DNA from: an uncultured Collinsella sp.
GTDB taxonomy: Bacteria > Actinomycetota > Coriobacteriia > Coriobacteriales > Coriobacteriaceae
NCBI GenBank assembly: GCA_900556605.1
Contig: USPC01000019.1
Location: 1-13,765, forward strand
DNA length: 13,765 bases
Direction: 5' to 3'
Shown: positions 5,894 to 12,537 of the stretch, in pieces
Layout of the letters: every line of letters begins with the position of its first letter
Numbering within the stretch: position 1 is the stretch's first letter
The notes under the pieces: generated by a model
The model's database searches: none
Seen by the model: the letters and a program-made list of their open reading frames with translations, nothing else
Told to the model about the DNA's origin: nothing
Made by a program: the position numbers and the translations under genes

Positions 5894-7261
5894 TTACGCC
5901 TCCTCAATGGGATCGACGGACAGGACAATTTCGCTGGCACCTAGGTCGATTGCGCGCTGAATCACCTTTGCCGGCAGCGGGAAGCTCTCCATGACGCTCG
6001 GTTTATACGGGCGGACCTTGCCTGCAAACAGTTCCTCGTCGCCTGCCAGAATGCGCACGCGGGCGGCGTCGACCGGTCGGCGTACGCGGAAGTTGAGTTT
6101 GGTGAGTGCCACAGCCGTAATGCGGCCCGGCAGTGCGTAGCCTGCGATGCCGGCGGGGGAGACTGTGAGCTCGCGGCTCTGGCCCGCAGCGCCCGCATCG
6201 GCCCCAGAGCCACAGCCCAGCGCGTACGCCGCCGCGGCCTCACCGGCACGCTCGGACTCACGCGTCACGTTGTCGGCCAGGTCGTGCACGTGCAGCACGT
6301 TGCCGCAGGCAAAGATGCCCGGCACGCCTGTCTGCAGACTCTGGTCCACTACGGCGCCGCGCGTGCGCGGGTCAAGCTCTACGCCCGCGGCAACCGAAAG
6401 CTCGTTCTCGGGAATCAAGCCCACCGAAAGCAGCAGCGTGTCGCACGGAACAATGCGCTCGGTCCCCGGAATGGGTGCCAGGTGCTCGTCGACTTGGCTC
6501 ACCTCGACGGCTTCGACGCGGTCGTGCCCGATCACGCGCGTGACCGTGGTAGACAGGTGCAGCGGAATGTCAAAGTCGTCTAGGCAGCTCTTGACGTTGC
6601 GGCGCAGGCCGTTGGCGTACGGCATGAGCTCGTACACGCCCTCGACCGAAATCCCCTCGAGCGTGCAGCGGCGCGCCATGATCAGCCCGATGTCGCCCGA
6701 ACCCAAAATGGCGGCGCGCGAGCCGGGTTTGAGGTTCTCGATATTGATGTATCGCTGCGCCAGGCCGGCCGTAAACACGCCGGCGGGACGACTGCCGGGA
6801 ATCTTGATCTCGCTACGGGTGCGCTCGCGGCAACCCATGGCAAGGACAACCGCGCGCACGGTGAGCTGCAGCATACCGGAGGGATTCATGAGCGTGACGG
6901 TATGGACCGCGTTGTCTTCCGTAGACTCGCCCGAATCAATCCCAATCACCATGCTGTCCAGGAACAGCGCAATGTCGGTTGCGTGCACCTGGTCGATAAA
7001 GCGCTGCGCGTACTCGGGACCGGTGAGCTCCTGTTTAAAGTGCGACAGGCCAAAGCCGGGGTGGATGCACTGGCGGAGGATGCCGCCCAGGTGCTGCTCG
7101 CGCTCCACGATGGCCACGCGCGCTCCGGCCTTATGAGCGGCCAGCGCGGCCGCCATGCCGGCAGGTCCGCCGCCGATAACGACCACGTCGAAGACCTGCG
7201 TCTGCACCGCCTCGGTAGCTCCTGCTTTCGCGCGTCCGGCGCGCGAATCAAATGTCGCCAT
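5894..7261 (-). CDS. FAD/NAD-dependent pyridine nucleotide-disulfide-type oxidoreductase
   Basis: 455-residue two-dinucleotide-domain flavoprotein. An FAD-binding GGGPAG lies at residues 30-35 after a VFDVVVIG strand; GGILRQCIHPGFGL (59-72) is typical of the flavoprotein partner of GlpA-like dehydrogenases. The NAD-binding loop GSGDIG is at 187-192, and a late CGNVLHVHDLADNV segment completes the FAD site. The C-terminal extension of about 80 residues has no motif I recognise. No CxxxxC redox-active disulfide is seen at the usual glutathione-reductase position. It begins one base after the stop of the GlpA-like gene and is followed after four bases by DUF1667, so the three are surely co-transcribed. 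It probably passes electrons from the substrate dehydrogenase to NAD or another carrier; that direction is inferred. Confidence 0.92.
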   Translation of the reverse strand: MATFDSRAGRAKAGATEAVQTQVFDVVVIGGGPAGMAAALAAHKAGARVAIVEREQHLGGILRQCIHPGFGLSHFKQELTGPEYAQRFIDQVHATDIALFLDSMVIGIDSGESTEDNAVHTVTLMNPSGMLQLTVRAVVLAMGCRERTRSEIKIPGSRPAGVFTAGLAQRYINIENLKPGSRAAILGSGDIGLIMARRCTLEGISVEGVYELMPYANGLRRNVKSCLDDFDIPLHLSTTVTRVIGHDRVEAVEVSQVDEHLAPIPGTERIVPCDTLLLSVGLIPENELSVAAGVELDPRTRGAVVDQSLQTGVPGIFACGNVLHVHDLADNVTRESERAGEAAAAYALGCGSGADAGAAGQSRELTVSPAGIAGYALPGRITAVALTKLNFRVRRPVDAARVRILAGDEELFAGKVRPYKPSVMESFPLPAKVIQRAIDLGASEIVLSVDPIEEA

Positions 7262-7262
7262 G

Positions 7263-8717
7263 CTAGCGCACCCCCTTCAGCGGTCCCTCAACCAGCCAAG
7301 AACCTGCGTCCTCCAACAACACCTCGCTGGGGTCGCAGCCCAGCTCCCGCGCCAGGATCGCCACCACACGGCTCTGGCAAAACCCGCTCTGGCACCGACC
7401 CATGCCGGCTCGGCAGCGGCGCTTGACGCCCTCGACCGAAACCGCGCCTGGGCGGCGTCGGATCGCGGCCACGATTTCGGCCTCGGGCACCGTCTCGCAG
7501 CGGCAGACGATCTGCCCCCACGCGGGATCGGACTCAATGAGCTCCTCCTTGCGCGCCAGCGGTGCGCGGTCAAAGTCGTCCGGCGCGCGGCGAATTGGGT
7601 TCCAGTCCGCCCGCTCGTGCAGCCCCACGCCCGCCTCACGCATCACAAGCTCCATTCGCTCGGCAATGGCCGGCGCGCTCGCCACACCCGGCGACTGAAT
7701 GCCCGCTGCCTGGAAAAGCCCCGGCACCACGGCCGACTGTCCAATAAAGAAGTCGTTCGTTCCCTGAATGACCGGACGCCCGCCGGCGAATGCGCGCACC
7801 ACGCGGCGCGTATCCAGATCGGGCACCAGCTTGCGCGCGCCGGCCAGCAGCACGTTCACATCGCTCGCATAGGTCTGCGTGTCGCCCGGCTCGCGCACAG
7901 CGGCCGTGGCGGTGATCACGGTGTTGCCGTGTACGGTGCCCGTGACGATAACGCCCTTGGACACCGGCGTGGGAACGGGGTAGAGCGGCATGAGCGCACG
8001 CGGCTCCTTGTCCAGCACCACGATGTTGCCCTGACGCCAGACCATCTGAAACTCTTCGGCGCCCGCCATATGCGAGATGTCGGCGGCGCCGTTGCCCGCG
8101 GCGTTGATCAAGTAGCGGCAGCGCACGTTGCCAACGGGGGTCGCCAGCGTAAAGCGCGCGTCGTCGCCCGACCCCGCGACTTCAATCGCTTCCACCGGAG
8201 CTGACCGCATAAACGTCACCCCGTTGGCCACGGCGTTCTCCAGCGCGGCGATGGCGACCTCAAACGGATCAACATAGCCGGTCGAGGGGCACCACAGCGC
8301 GCAAGCCGCCTGGGCACTCGCACGCGGCTCTAACTCGTGGATGTGGTCGGGTCCGACGATCGACAGCTCGGGCACACCGTTGGTAAGGCCATTGCTCCGC
8401 AGCTGCTCCAGATGCGCGCGGTCTTCGTCGTTAAAGCCCAGCACCATGGATCCTGTTCGGCAAAACAAAAATCCTAGCTCCTGGGCCCAGGTGTCATACA
8501 ACTCGCAGCTACGGGCGTTGACCTGCGCCTTTACCGTGCCCGGCACCAGATCGTAGCCGGCGTGTACCAGGCCTCCGTTGGCCTTCGACGCGCCCAGCGC
8601 GATGTCGTTGGCCGCCTCGACCACGCAAATGGACAGTTCAAATCGCGCGAGCTGCCGCGCGATGGCGCATCCGGTGATGCCCGCGCCGACAATCGCGATA
8701 TCAAACGTTTCTGTCAC
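7263..8717 (-). CDS. GlpA-like FAD-dependent dehydrogenase with C-terminal BFD [2Fe-2S] domain
   Basis: 484 residues. The N-terminal DAO fold has GAGITG at 11-16 and GASKANGGLVHAGY near 42-55, matching the glycerol-3-phosphate dehydrogenase/GlpA group; AAGIQSPGVASAPAIAE in the middle closes the FAD domain. From about 403 a BFD-like domain carries C405-x-C407 and C442-x4-C447 (CRC ... GRCQSGFC), the same ligand pattern as E. coli GlpA. The start is GTG at 8715-8717 with GGGAGG four to five bases upstream. It leads an operon with the FAD/NAD protein and DUF1667. Family knowledge points to oxidation of sn-glycerol-3-phosphate, but no glycerol kinase or facilitator gene is in view, so another 2-hydroxy or amino acid substrate remains possible and glpA is not assigned. 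Confidence 0.91.
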   Translation of the reverse strand: MTETFDIAIVGAGITGCAIARQLARFELSICVVEAANDIALGASKANGGLVHAGYDLVPGTVKAQVNARSCELYDTWAQELGFLFCRTGSMVLGFNDEDRAHLEQLRSNGLTNGVPELSIVGPDHIHELEPRASAQAACALWCPSTGYVDPFEVAIAALENAVANGVTFMRSAPVEAIEVAGSGDDARFTLATPVGNVRCRYLINAAGNGAADISHMAGAEEFQMVWRQGNIVVLDKEPRALMPLYPVPTPVSKGVIVTGTVHGNTVITATAAVREPGDTQTYASDVNVLLAGARKLVPDLDTRRVVRAFAGGRPVIQGTNDFFIGQSAVVPGLFQAAGIQSPGVASAPAIAERMELVMREAGVGLHERADWNPIRRAPDDFDRAPLARKEELIESDPAWGQIVCRCETVPEAEIVAAIRRRPGAVSVEGVKRRCRAGMGRCQSGFCQSRVVAILARELGCDPSEVLLEDAGSWLVEGPLKGVR

Positions 8718-9122
8718 AGTGCCTCCCAGACGAGTTGACAGGCCGTCAATAAGACTATCCTACGGTCTGCATACCTCCAGCGCAGCGGCAATGCGGCGAA
8801 CAGCCCCGCAACACCCGCCAACGGCAGGCGAGGGGAGACCCGGCAACGTCGACAATCTTGCCTGCCAGCTACCACGTTGACGTTTTGTTTCGATCTGTAA
8901 CAGTAAGAGGGGTTTGGGGGTCCAAGATGTTACAGATCGAGATCGAAGTCGGGGAGGAACCCCTGTGTCTAAATCTGTAACATCTAGACCCGGATTCCGC
9001 TCCTAACTGTTACAGATTGAGATGTTTGTGTCCGCGCCGGCGCCGCCCCTAGCCGTGGTCCCATATAAACAAACCCCGTGGTAAACTTGACCGGACTGTT
9101 AATATTCCGAAAGGTACCCGTA
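8718..9122. other. Divergent intergenic region with repeat-rich centre
   Basis: This 405-base gap separates the minus-strand dehydrogenase operon from the plus-strand zinc-ribbon gene. It holds a short palindrome TTGAC-AGGCC-GTCAA (8735-8749, about 18 bases upstream of the GTG), a 10-base imperfect stem (8823-8832 with 8857-8866, GGCAGGCGAG type), and the paired ATCTGTAACA units at 8893-9017. I find no convincing -35/-10 pair for the operon. TAATAT at 9100-9105 is a possible but weak -10, lying too close to the zinc-ribbon start to be certain. Confidence 0.6.
8893..9017. repeat. Two 45-base units bounded by ATCTGTAACA / TGTTACAGAT
   Basis: Four exact copies of one 10-base word occur: ATCTGTAACA at 8893-8902 and 8973-8982, TGTTACAGAT at 8928-8937 and 9008-9017. 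Each forward/reverse pair spans exactly 45 bases with a 25-base interior, and the units are 35 bases apart. The interiors differ; compared in opposite orientation they match at 12 of 25 positions, clustered at the ends. Each unit can form a 10-bp stem with flanking pairing (CGATCTGTAACA with TGTTACAGATCG). Between the units is GGGGAGGAACCCC (8951-8963), itself a short hairpin. Confidence 0.85.
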
Positions 9123-9554
9123 ATGTCCAAGTACATCTCCGAGCTCATGTCGCCGCAGCTTATGGGCGTCGTCTATGCCTTCGTTGGTTTTATCATCGCC
9201 CTGTATGTGCTGTCGGTCGTCTATGTGTTCATCGACGCTCGCCGCCGCGGCGCCAGCGCCTACGTGGCATGGGGCATCATCGCCCTTATCCCGTTTGTGG
9301 GCCTCATTGCCTACCTGGTCCTGCGCCCGCACTCCTACGCGTCCGACCGCGAGGAGCAGGAGCTGGACATGGCCCTGCGCGAGCGCCAGCTTGCCCAGTA
9401 CGGCACCTGCCCGCAGTGCGGCGCGCCCATCGAGAAGGACTTCGTCGTCTGCCCGGTGTGCGACACCCAGGTTCGCAACGTCTGCCCCAGCTGCCATCGC
9501 CCGCTCGATGCGCACTGGAAGGTCTGCCCCTACTGCCGAACTCGCATCCAGTAA
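9123..9554 (+). CDS. Small membrane protein with C-terminal double zinc ribbon
   Basis: 143 residues, function unknown. Two hydrophobic segments (about 12-37 and 44-67) separated by the basic turn DARRRGASAY would put both ends on one side of the membrane, probably the cytoplasm. A charged helix (DREEQELDMALRERQLAQ, 75-92) follows, then four CxxC pairs (C96/C99, C110/C113, C121/C124, C135/C138), making two zinc ribbons of the DZR type. The start ATG 9123 has GAAAGG at 9109-9114, eight bases upstream; the in-frame start at 9078 would precede this site and is rejected. It stands alone, with a hairpin about 100 bases downstream before thrS. Such proteins may tether nucleic-acid or protein partners to the membrane, but nothing here shows a partner. 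Confidence 0.86.
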   Translation: MSKYISELMSPQLMGVVYAFVGFIIALYVLSVVYVFIDARRRGASAYVAWGIIALIPFVGLIAYLVLRPHSYASDREEQELDMALRERQLAQYGTCPQCGAPIEKDFVVCPVCDTQVRNVCPSCHRPLDAHWKVCPYCRTRIQ

Positions 9555-9650
9555 CGCATCCATCGCCGGGCCGGCCGCAAGCCACGGGCACGCCGCAAGC
9601 CATGCGCGCCCCGCAGCCCCGCCCCACACGATGAAGCATGCGTAGAAAAT

Positions 9651-9681
9651 CGCCCGCCGTGCCATTAAGGTGCGGCGGGCG
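9651..9681 (+). terminator. GC-rich hairpin, probable terminator after zinc-ribbon gene
   Basis: CGCCCGCCG (9651-9659) pairs with CGGCGGGCG (9673-9681), extended by TGCC/GGTG with two wobble pairs around an ATTAA loop. Only CTTGTAT follows, so the plus-strand T-tract is poor; on the minus strand ATTTTC follows. It abuts the thrS promoter. A short 11-base direct repeat (GCCGCAAGCCA, 9574-9584 and 9592-9602) lies upstream with no clear meaning. Confidence 0.5.
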
Positions 9682-9682
9682 C

Positions 9683-9710
9683 TTGTATACCAAGGCAACC
9701 TGCCTATAAT
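9683..9710 (+). promoter_or_regulatory. thrS promoter
   Basis: A perfect TATAAT at 9705-9710 lies 16 bases after TTGTAT (9683-9688), a partial -35. Start of transcription would be near 9717, giving a leader of only about 63 bases. That leaves no room for a T-box riboswitch, and none of its motifs is seen. Confidence 0.65.
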
Positions 9711-9752
9711 GATGCAAGTTAAAACGCCGAGCGCATCGCACGCACTTGCATC
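9711..9752. repeat. 9-bp inverted repeat overlapping the thrS transcription start
   Basis: GATGCAAGT (9711-9719) and ACTTGCATC (9744-9752) are perfect reverse complements separated by 24 bases, directly after the -10 box and 12 bases before AGGAG (9764-9768). As DNA it could be an operator. As RNA it would be only partly transcribed if the start is near 9717. Confidence 0.6.
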
Positions 9753-9779
9753 AGGCATCCGAGAGGAGAAAACATACCC

Positions 9780-11543
9780 ATGAAGGCACTCTACAATGAC
9801 GGTTCGGTGGCCGAGCTTCCGCAGGACGAGGTCACGCACGTCATCCGTCACTCCGCCGCGCACATCATGGCGCAGGCCATCAAGCGCCTGTACCCCGAGG
9901 CCGACTTTGCCTACGGCCCCGCGACCGACAACGGCTTCTACTACGACGTCGACCTGCCCGAGGGCGTCAAGATCAGCGAGGACGACTTCCCCGCAATCGA
10001 GGCCGAGATGAAAAAGATCGTCAAGGAAAACCTCAAGTTCACCGTGTACGAGAAGCCCCGTGCCGAGGCCATCGCCCTTATGGAGGAGCGCGGCGAGAAG
10101 TACAAGGTCGAGCACATCGGCGACCTAGACGACGACGCCCGTATCACCTTCTACCAGCAGGGCGACTACATCGACATGTGCGTCGGCCCCCACATCTGCT
10201 ACACCAAGGCTCTCAAGGCCTTTAAGCTTACCGGCGTCTCGGGCGCCTACTGGAAGGGCGACAAGGACAACAAGATGCTCACCCGCATCAACGGCGTCGC
10301 CTTTGCCACCAAGGAAGAACTCGACGAGCATATGCACATGCTGGAGGAGGCTAAGAAGCGCGACCACCGCAAGATCGGCCGCGAGATGGACCTCTTTATG
10401 ATGCGCGACGAGGCCCCCGGCTTCCCGTTCTTCCTGCCCAACGGCATGATCCTTAAGAACACGCTGCTGGACTACTGGCGCGAGATTCACCATAAGGCCG
10501 GCTACGTGGAGATCTCCACGCCGCTCATCATGAACAAGCAGCTGTGGAAGACCTCGGGCCACTGGGACCACTACAAGGACAACATGTACTCCACCGTCAT
10601 CGACGACGAAGAGTACTGCATTAAGCCCATGAACTGCCCGGGCGGCGTGCTGGTGTACGCCTCCAAGCCGCATTCCTATCGCGAGCTGCCCATTCGCGCC
10701 GGCGAGATTGGCCTGGTGCACCGCCACGAGCTGCGCGGCGCCCTGCACGGCCTGTTCCGCGTGCGCTGCTTTAACCAGGACGACGCCCACCTGTTTGTTC
10801 GTCCCGACCAGCTGACCGACGAGATCGTGGGCGTGGTCAATCTCATCGACTCCGTGTACCAAAAGTTTGGCTTTAAGTATCACGTTGAGCTTTCCACCCG
10901 CCCCGAGGACTCCATGGGTTCGGACGAGGACTGGGCGCGCGCCGAGGAGGGCCTGCGTACCGCTCTGGAGAAGCTGGGCATGGACTATGAGGTCAACGAG
11001 GGCGACGGCGCCTTCTACGGCCCCAAGATCGACTTCCACCTGGAGGACTCGCTCGGCCGTACCTGGCAGTGCGGTACCGTCCAACTCGACTTCCAGATGC
11101 CGCTCAACTTTGATCTGGAGTACGTGGACGCCGACGGCACTAAGAAGCGCCCCATCATGCTGCACCGTGTATGCTTTGGCTCCATCGAGCGCTTCATCGG
11201 TATTCTGATTGAGCACTTTGCGGGTAAGTTCCCCACCTGGCTGGCTCCCGTGCAGGTCAAGGCGCTTCCCGTCTCTGAGAAGAGCCGCGACTACGCCCAC
11301 GAGGTGTGCGCCAAGCTGGAGGAGGCCGGCATTCGCGTGGTCTGCGACGACCGCGACGAGAAGATCGGCTACAAAATCCGCGAGGCCCGCAGCATCGACC
11401 GCGTGCCCTACATGCTCATCCTGGGCGAGAAGGAGGTCGAGGCCGGCAACATCTCCGTCCGCGATCGCTCCAACGAGACCGTTCAGATGAGCGTCGACGA
11501 GTTTGTTGCGAAGGTGACCGAGGAGATCAAGACTCGCGCTTAA
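9780..11543 (+). CDS. thrS: Threonyl-tRNA synthetase lacking the TGS domain
   Basis: Class II synthetase that charges tRNA-Thr, cytoplasmic. 587 residues against about 640 in E. coli; the shortfall is N-terminal. The protein begins almost at the editing domain: H24-xxx-H28 (HSAAH) and C134-xxx-H138 (CVGPH) are the editing-site residues. The catalytic domain has zinc ligands C286, H337 and H462 with spacing as in E. coli (C334, H385, H511), motif 2 RVRCFNQDDAH (327-337) and motif 3 GSIERF (467-472). The anticodon-binding domain runs from about 488 to the end. The start ATG 9780 has AGGAG eleven bases upstream. An in-frame TAA at 9720-9722 leaves no room for a TGS domain upstream, so its absence is real and not a start-call error. 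Own promoter; two terminators follow. Confidence 0.97.
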   Translation: MKALYNDGSVAELPQDEVTHVIRHSAAHIMAQAIKRLYPEADFAYGPATDNGFYYDVDLPEGVKISEDDFPAIEAEMKKIVKENLKFTVYEKPRAEAIALMEERGEKYKVEHIGDLDDDARITFYQQGDYIDMCVGPHICYTKALKAFKLTGVSGAYWKGDKDNKMLTRINGVAFATKEELDEHMHMLEEAKKRDHRKIGREMDLFMMRDEAPGFPFFLPNGMILKNTLLDYWREIHHKAGYVEISTPLIMNKQLWKTSGHWDHYKDNMYSTVIDDEEYCIKPMNCPGGVLVYASKPHSYRELPIRAGEIGLVHRHELRGALHGLFRVRCFNQDDAHLFVRPDQLTDEIVGVVNLIDSVYQKFGFKYHVELSTRPEDSMGSDEDWARAEEGLRTALEKLGMDYEVNEGDGAFYGPKIDFHLEDSLGRTWQCGTVQLDFQMPLNFDLEYVDADGTKKRPIMLHRVCFGSIERFIGILIEHFAGKFPTWLAPVQVKALPVSEKSRDYAHEVCAKLEEAGIRVVCDDRDEKIGYKIREARSIDRVPYMLILGEKEVEAGNISVRDRSNETVQMSVDEFVAKVTEEIKTRA

Positions 11544-11565
11544 GGCAAACTTCACAACAATTAAC

Positions 11566-11601
11566 AAAGGCGACCGTCCACACTGGGCGGTCGCCTTTTT
11601 T
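11566..11601 (+). terminator. thrS intrinsic terminator 1
   Basis: AAAGGCGACCGTCCA (11566-11580) pairs along its whole length with 11584-11598 (TGGGCGGTCGCCTTT, one U-G pair), a 15-bp stem with a 3-base loop, and six Ts at 11596-11601. It lies 22 bases after the thrS stop. Confidence 0.93.
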
Positions 11602-11615
11602 CTTACCAAAATAAG

Positions 11616-11642
11616 AAAAGCCGCTGGTTGAGCGGCTTTTTT
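11616..11642. terminator. Intrinsic terminator 2, bidirectional in form
   Basis: AAAAGCCGCT (11616-11625) and AGCGGCTTTT (11631-11640) form a perfect 10-bp stem with loop GGTTG and a T-run of six (11637-11642). The A-rich left side also gives a T-run on the minus strand. Placed 14 bases after terminator 1, it insulates thrS from the loaP cluster. Confidence 0.88.
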
Positions 11643-11655
11643 GTTGCACAAAAAG

Positions 11656-11777
11656 GTACAGGTTTTTGTAGAGGGGTATGTAGATGTACCTACTAGCAGT
11701 ACATTTTGCGTAATCTGGGCAAACGCTGATTAATTGTTCGTATAATGTAATCTGTCGAAAGATACAAAAACCTGTAC
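11656..11777. repeat. 15-base perfect inverted repeat spanning the loaP promoter region
   Basis: GTACAGGTTTTTGTA (11656-11670) and TACAAAAACCTGTAC (11763-11777) are exact reverse complements. Similarity continues outward (AAAAAG before the left arm, TTTTG after the right) with a one-base slip. The centres are about 107 bases apart. Two further GTAC words form a 5-bp palindrome between them (TGTAC 11685-11689, GTACA 11699-11703). The right arm falls 10-25 bases after the predicted transcription start. Confidence 0.85.
11741..11746 (+). promoter_or_regulatory. Candidate -10 box for the loaP/exopolysaccharide operon
   Basis: A perfect TATAAT at 11741-11746, with no good -35 at 16-18 bases upstream (GGCAAA region) and no TG extended -10. 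Transcription from near 11753 would leave a leader of about 115 bases containing a 6-bp stem TTTGCG/CGCAAA (11831-11847). The poor -35 suggests dependence on an activator, which is inference. Confidence 0.45.
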
Positions 11778-11868
11778 TTTTGCGACTGCGCCTAGCTGCG
11801 AGCGAGAAGCCTGTTCTAAACGCTCCTGCATTTGCGTGCATCGCAAAGCTAAAAGAGGGGGCGAGAAC

Positions 11869-12459
11869 ATGGAACAGACGGCACGGCGCCAAGAGCAGCT
11901 GCCAGGCGCATTTAACGGCGTCACCACCAACAGCCAGCATGGCCGCGTCCGCTGGTATCTGGTCCACACCCCCAATAGAAAAGAGCGCGAGACCTGCGAA
12001 AAGGTCCGCTGCATTATCCCGCACGAGCTGATGCAGGACGCTTTTGTGATGCAAAAGGAGTTCTGGTTTAAGCGGGACGGCGCCTGGTCGCTCCAAACCA
12101 AACCCATGTACAAGGAATATTTCTTCGTCGCCACGCACGATGCTGCCGCGCTCGATAGGGCTTTGGCTCAGTTGAGCTTTGGCTGTCGAATCGCCGGCAG
12201 TAGGGAGCGGGCGTATATGCCCATGCCGGACGATGCGCAGGACTGGTACCGCAGCGTGCTGGATGACGACGGCGTGGTGCGCAACAGCGTAGCGCGCATA
12301 GAAGACGGCGTACTGCACATAGAACAGGGGCCCTTGGTGGGGCAAGAGGCCCGTGTAAAGAAGATTGACCGTCATAAGCGCTGGTGCCTGGTAGACGTGG
12401 GCGAGGGTGACTCCACATTTAGGGAGCTGCTGCCACTCGACGTTCCTAGCAAAACGTAA
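11869..12459 (+). CDS. loaP: NusG-family antiterminator, LoaP type
   Basis: Specialised NusG paralogue expected to bind RNA polymerase and allow read-through of terminators in long polysaccharide operons. 196 residues. The NGN domain runs from about 28 (VRWYLVHTPNRKERETCEKV) through YKEYFFVATHD (81-91) to about 135. The C-terminal KOW domain has GPLVGQEARVKKIDRHKR at 154-171, a hallmark of the LoaP/UpxY-type paralogues rather than housekeeping NusG. A polar 25-residue N-terminal tail precedes the NGN. The start ATG 11869 has GAGGGG at 11855-11860, eight bases upstream; the in-frame start at 11836 lies before this site. It is the first gene of a cluster with a sugar-phosphate transferase 78 bases downstream, the classic LoaP setting. 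The LoaP subfamily assignment rests on motif and context; UpxY-like is the alternative. Confidence 0.87.
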   Translation: MEQTARRQEQLPGAFNGVTTNSQHGRVRWYLVHTPNRKERETCEKVRCIIPHELMQDAFVMQKEFWFKRDGAWSLQTKPMYKEYFFVATHDAAALDRALAQLSFGCRIAGSRERAYMPMPDDAQDWYRSVLDDDGVVRNSVARIEDGVLHIEQGPLVGQEARVKKIDRHKRWCLVDVGEGDSTFRELLPLDVPSKT

Positions 12460-12537
12460 GGGAGACGTTGCATCAGCTTTTCGTTCGCATTTTTGAATTT
12501 AACGATTGGGGGATCCCTGGGGAACGGGGACGTAGGT

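Noticed and set aside
6147..7136. 329-codon plus-strand open frame opposite the FAD oxidoreductase
   Set aside because: Ser/Arg/Pro-rich shadow without a domain or ribosome binding site; the minus strand has two Rossmann motifs here.
7155..8204. 349-codon plus-strand open frame opposite the dehydrogenase operon
   Set aside because: The minus strand carries clear FAD and BFD motifs over the same span; the plus-strand product is His/Arg/Ala-rich with no motif.
8735..8749. TTGAC-AGGCC-GTCAA as the dehydrogenase operon promoter or operator
   Set aside because: The 5-bp arms are too short to claim a site, and no matching -10 lies at the right distance from the TTGAC on the minus strand.
8893..9017. 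CRISPR array
   Set aside because: Only 10-base words repeat, in alternating orientation, with unequal gaps of 25 and 35 bases; no 24-37 base direct repeats and no cas genes.
9711..9779. T-box riboswitch upstream of thrS
   Set aside because: The expected leader is only about 63 bases and lacks the T-box sequence and a terminator/antiterminator pair.
10125..11651. 508-codon open frame on the minus strand opposite thrS
   Set aside because: Antisense shadow produced by the high-GC codon pattern of thrS; no recognisable family, and it crosses both thrS terminators.
11527..12375. 282-codon minus-strand open frame over the loaP region
   Set aside because: It spans two terminators, a promoter region and most of loaP; no motif is seen and the plus-strand NGN/KOW protein is convincing.
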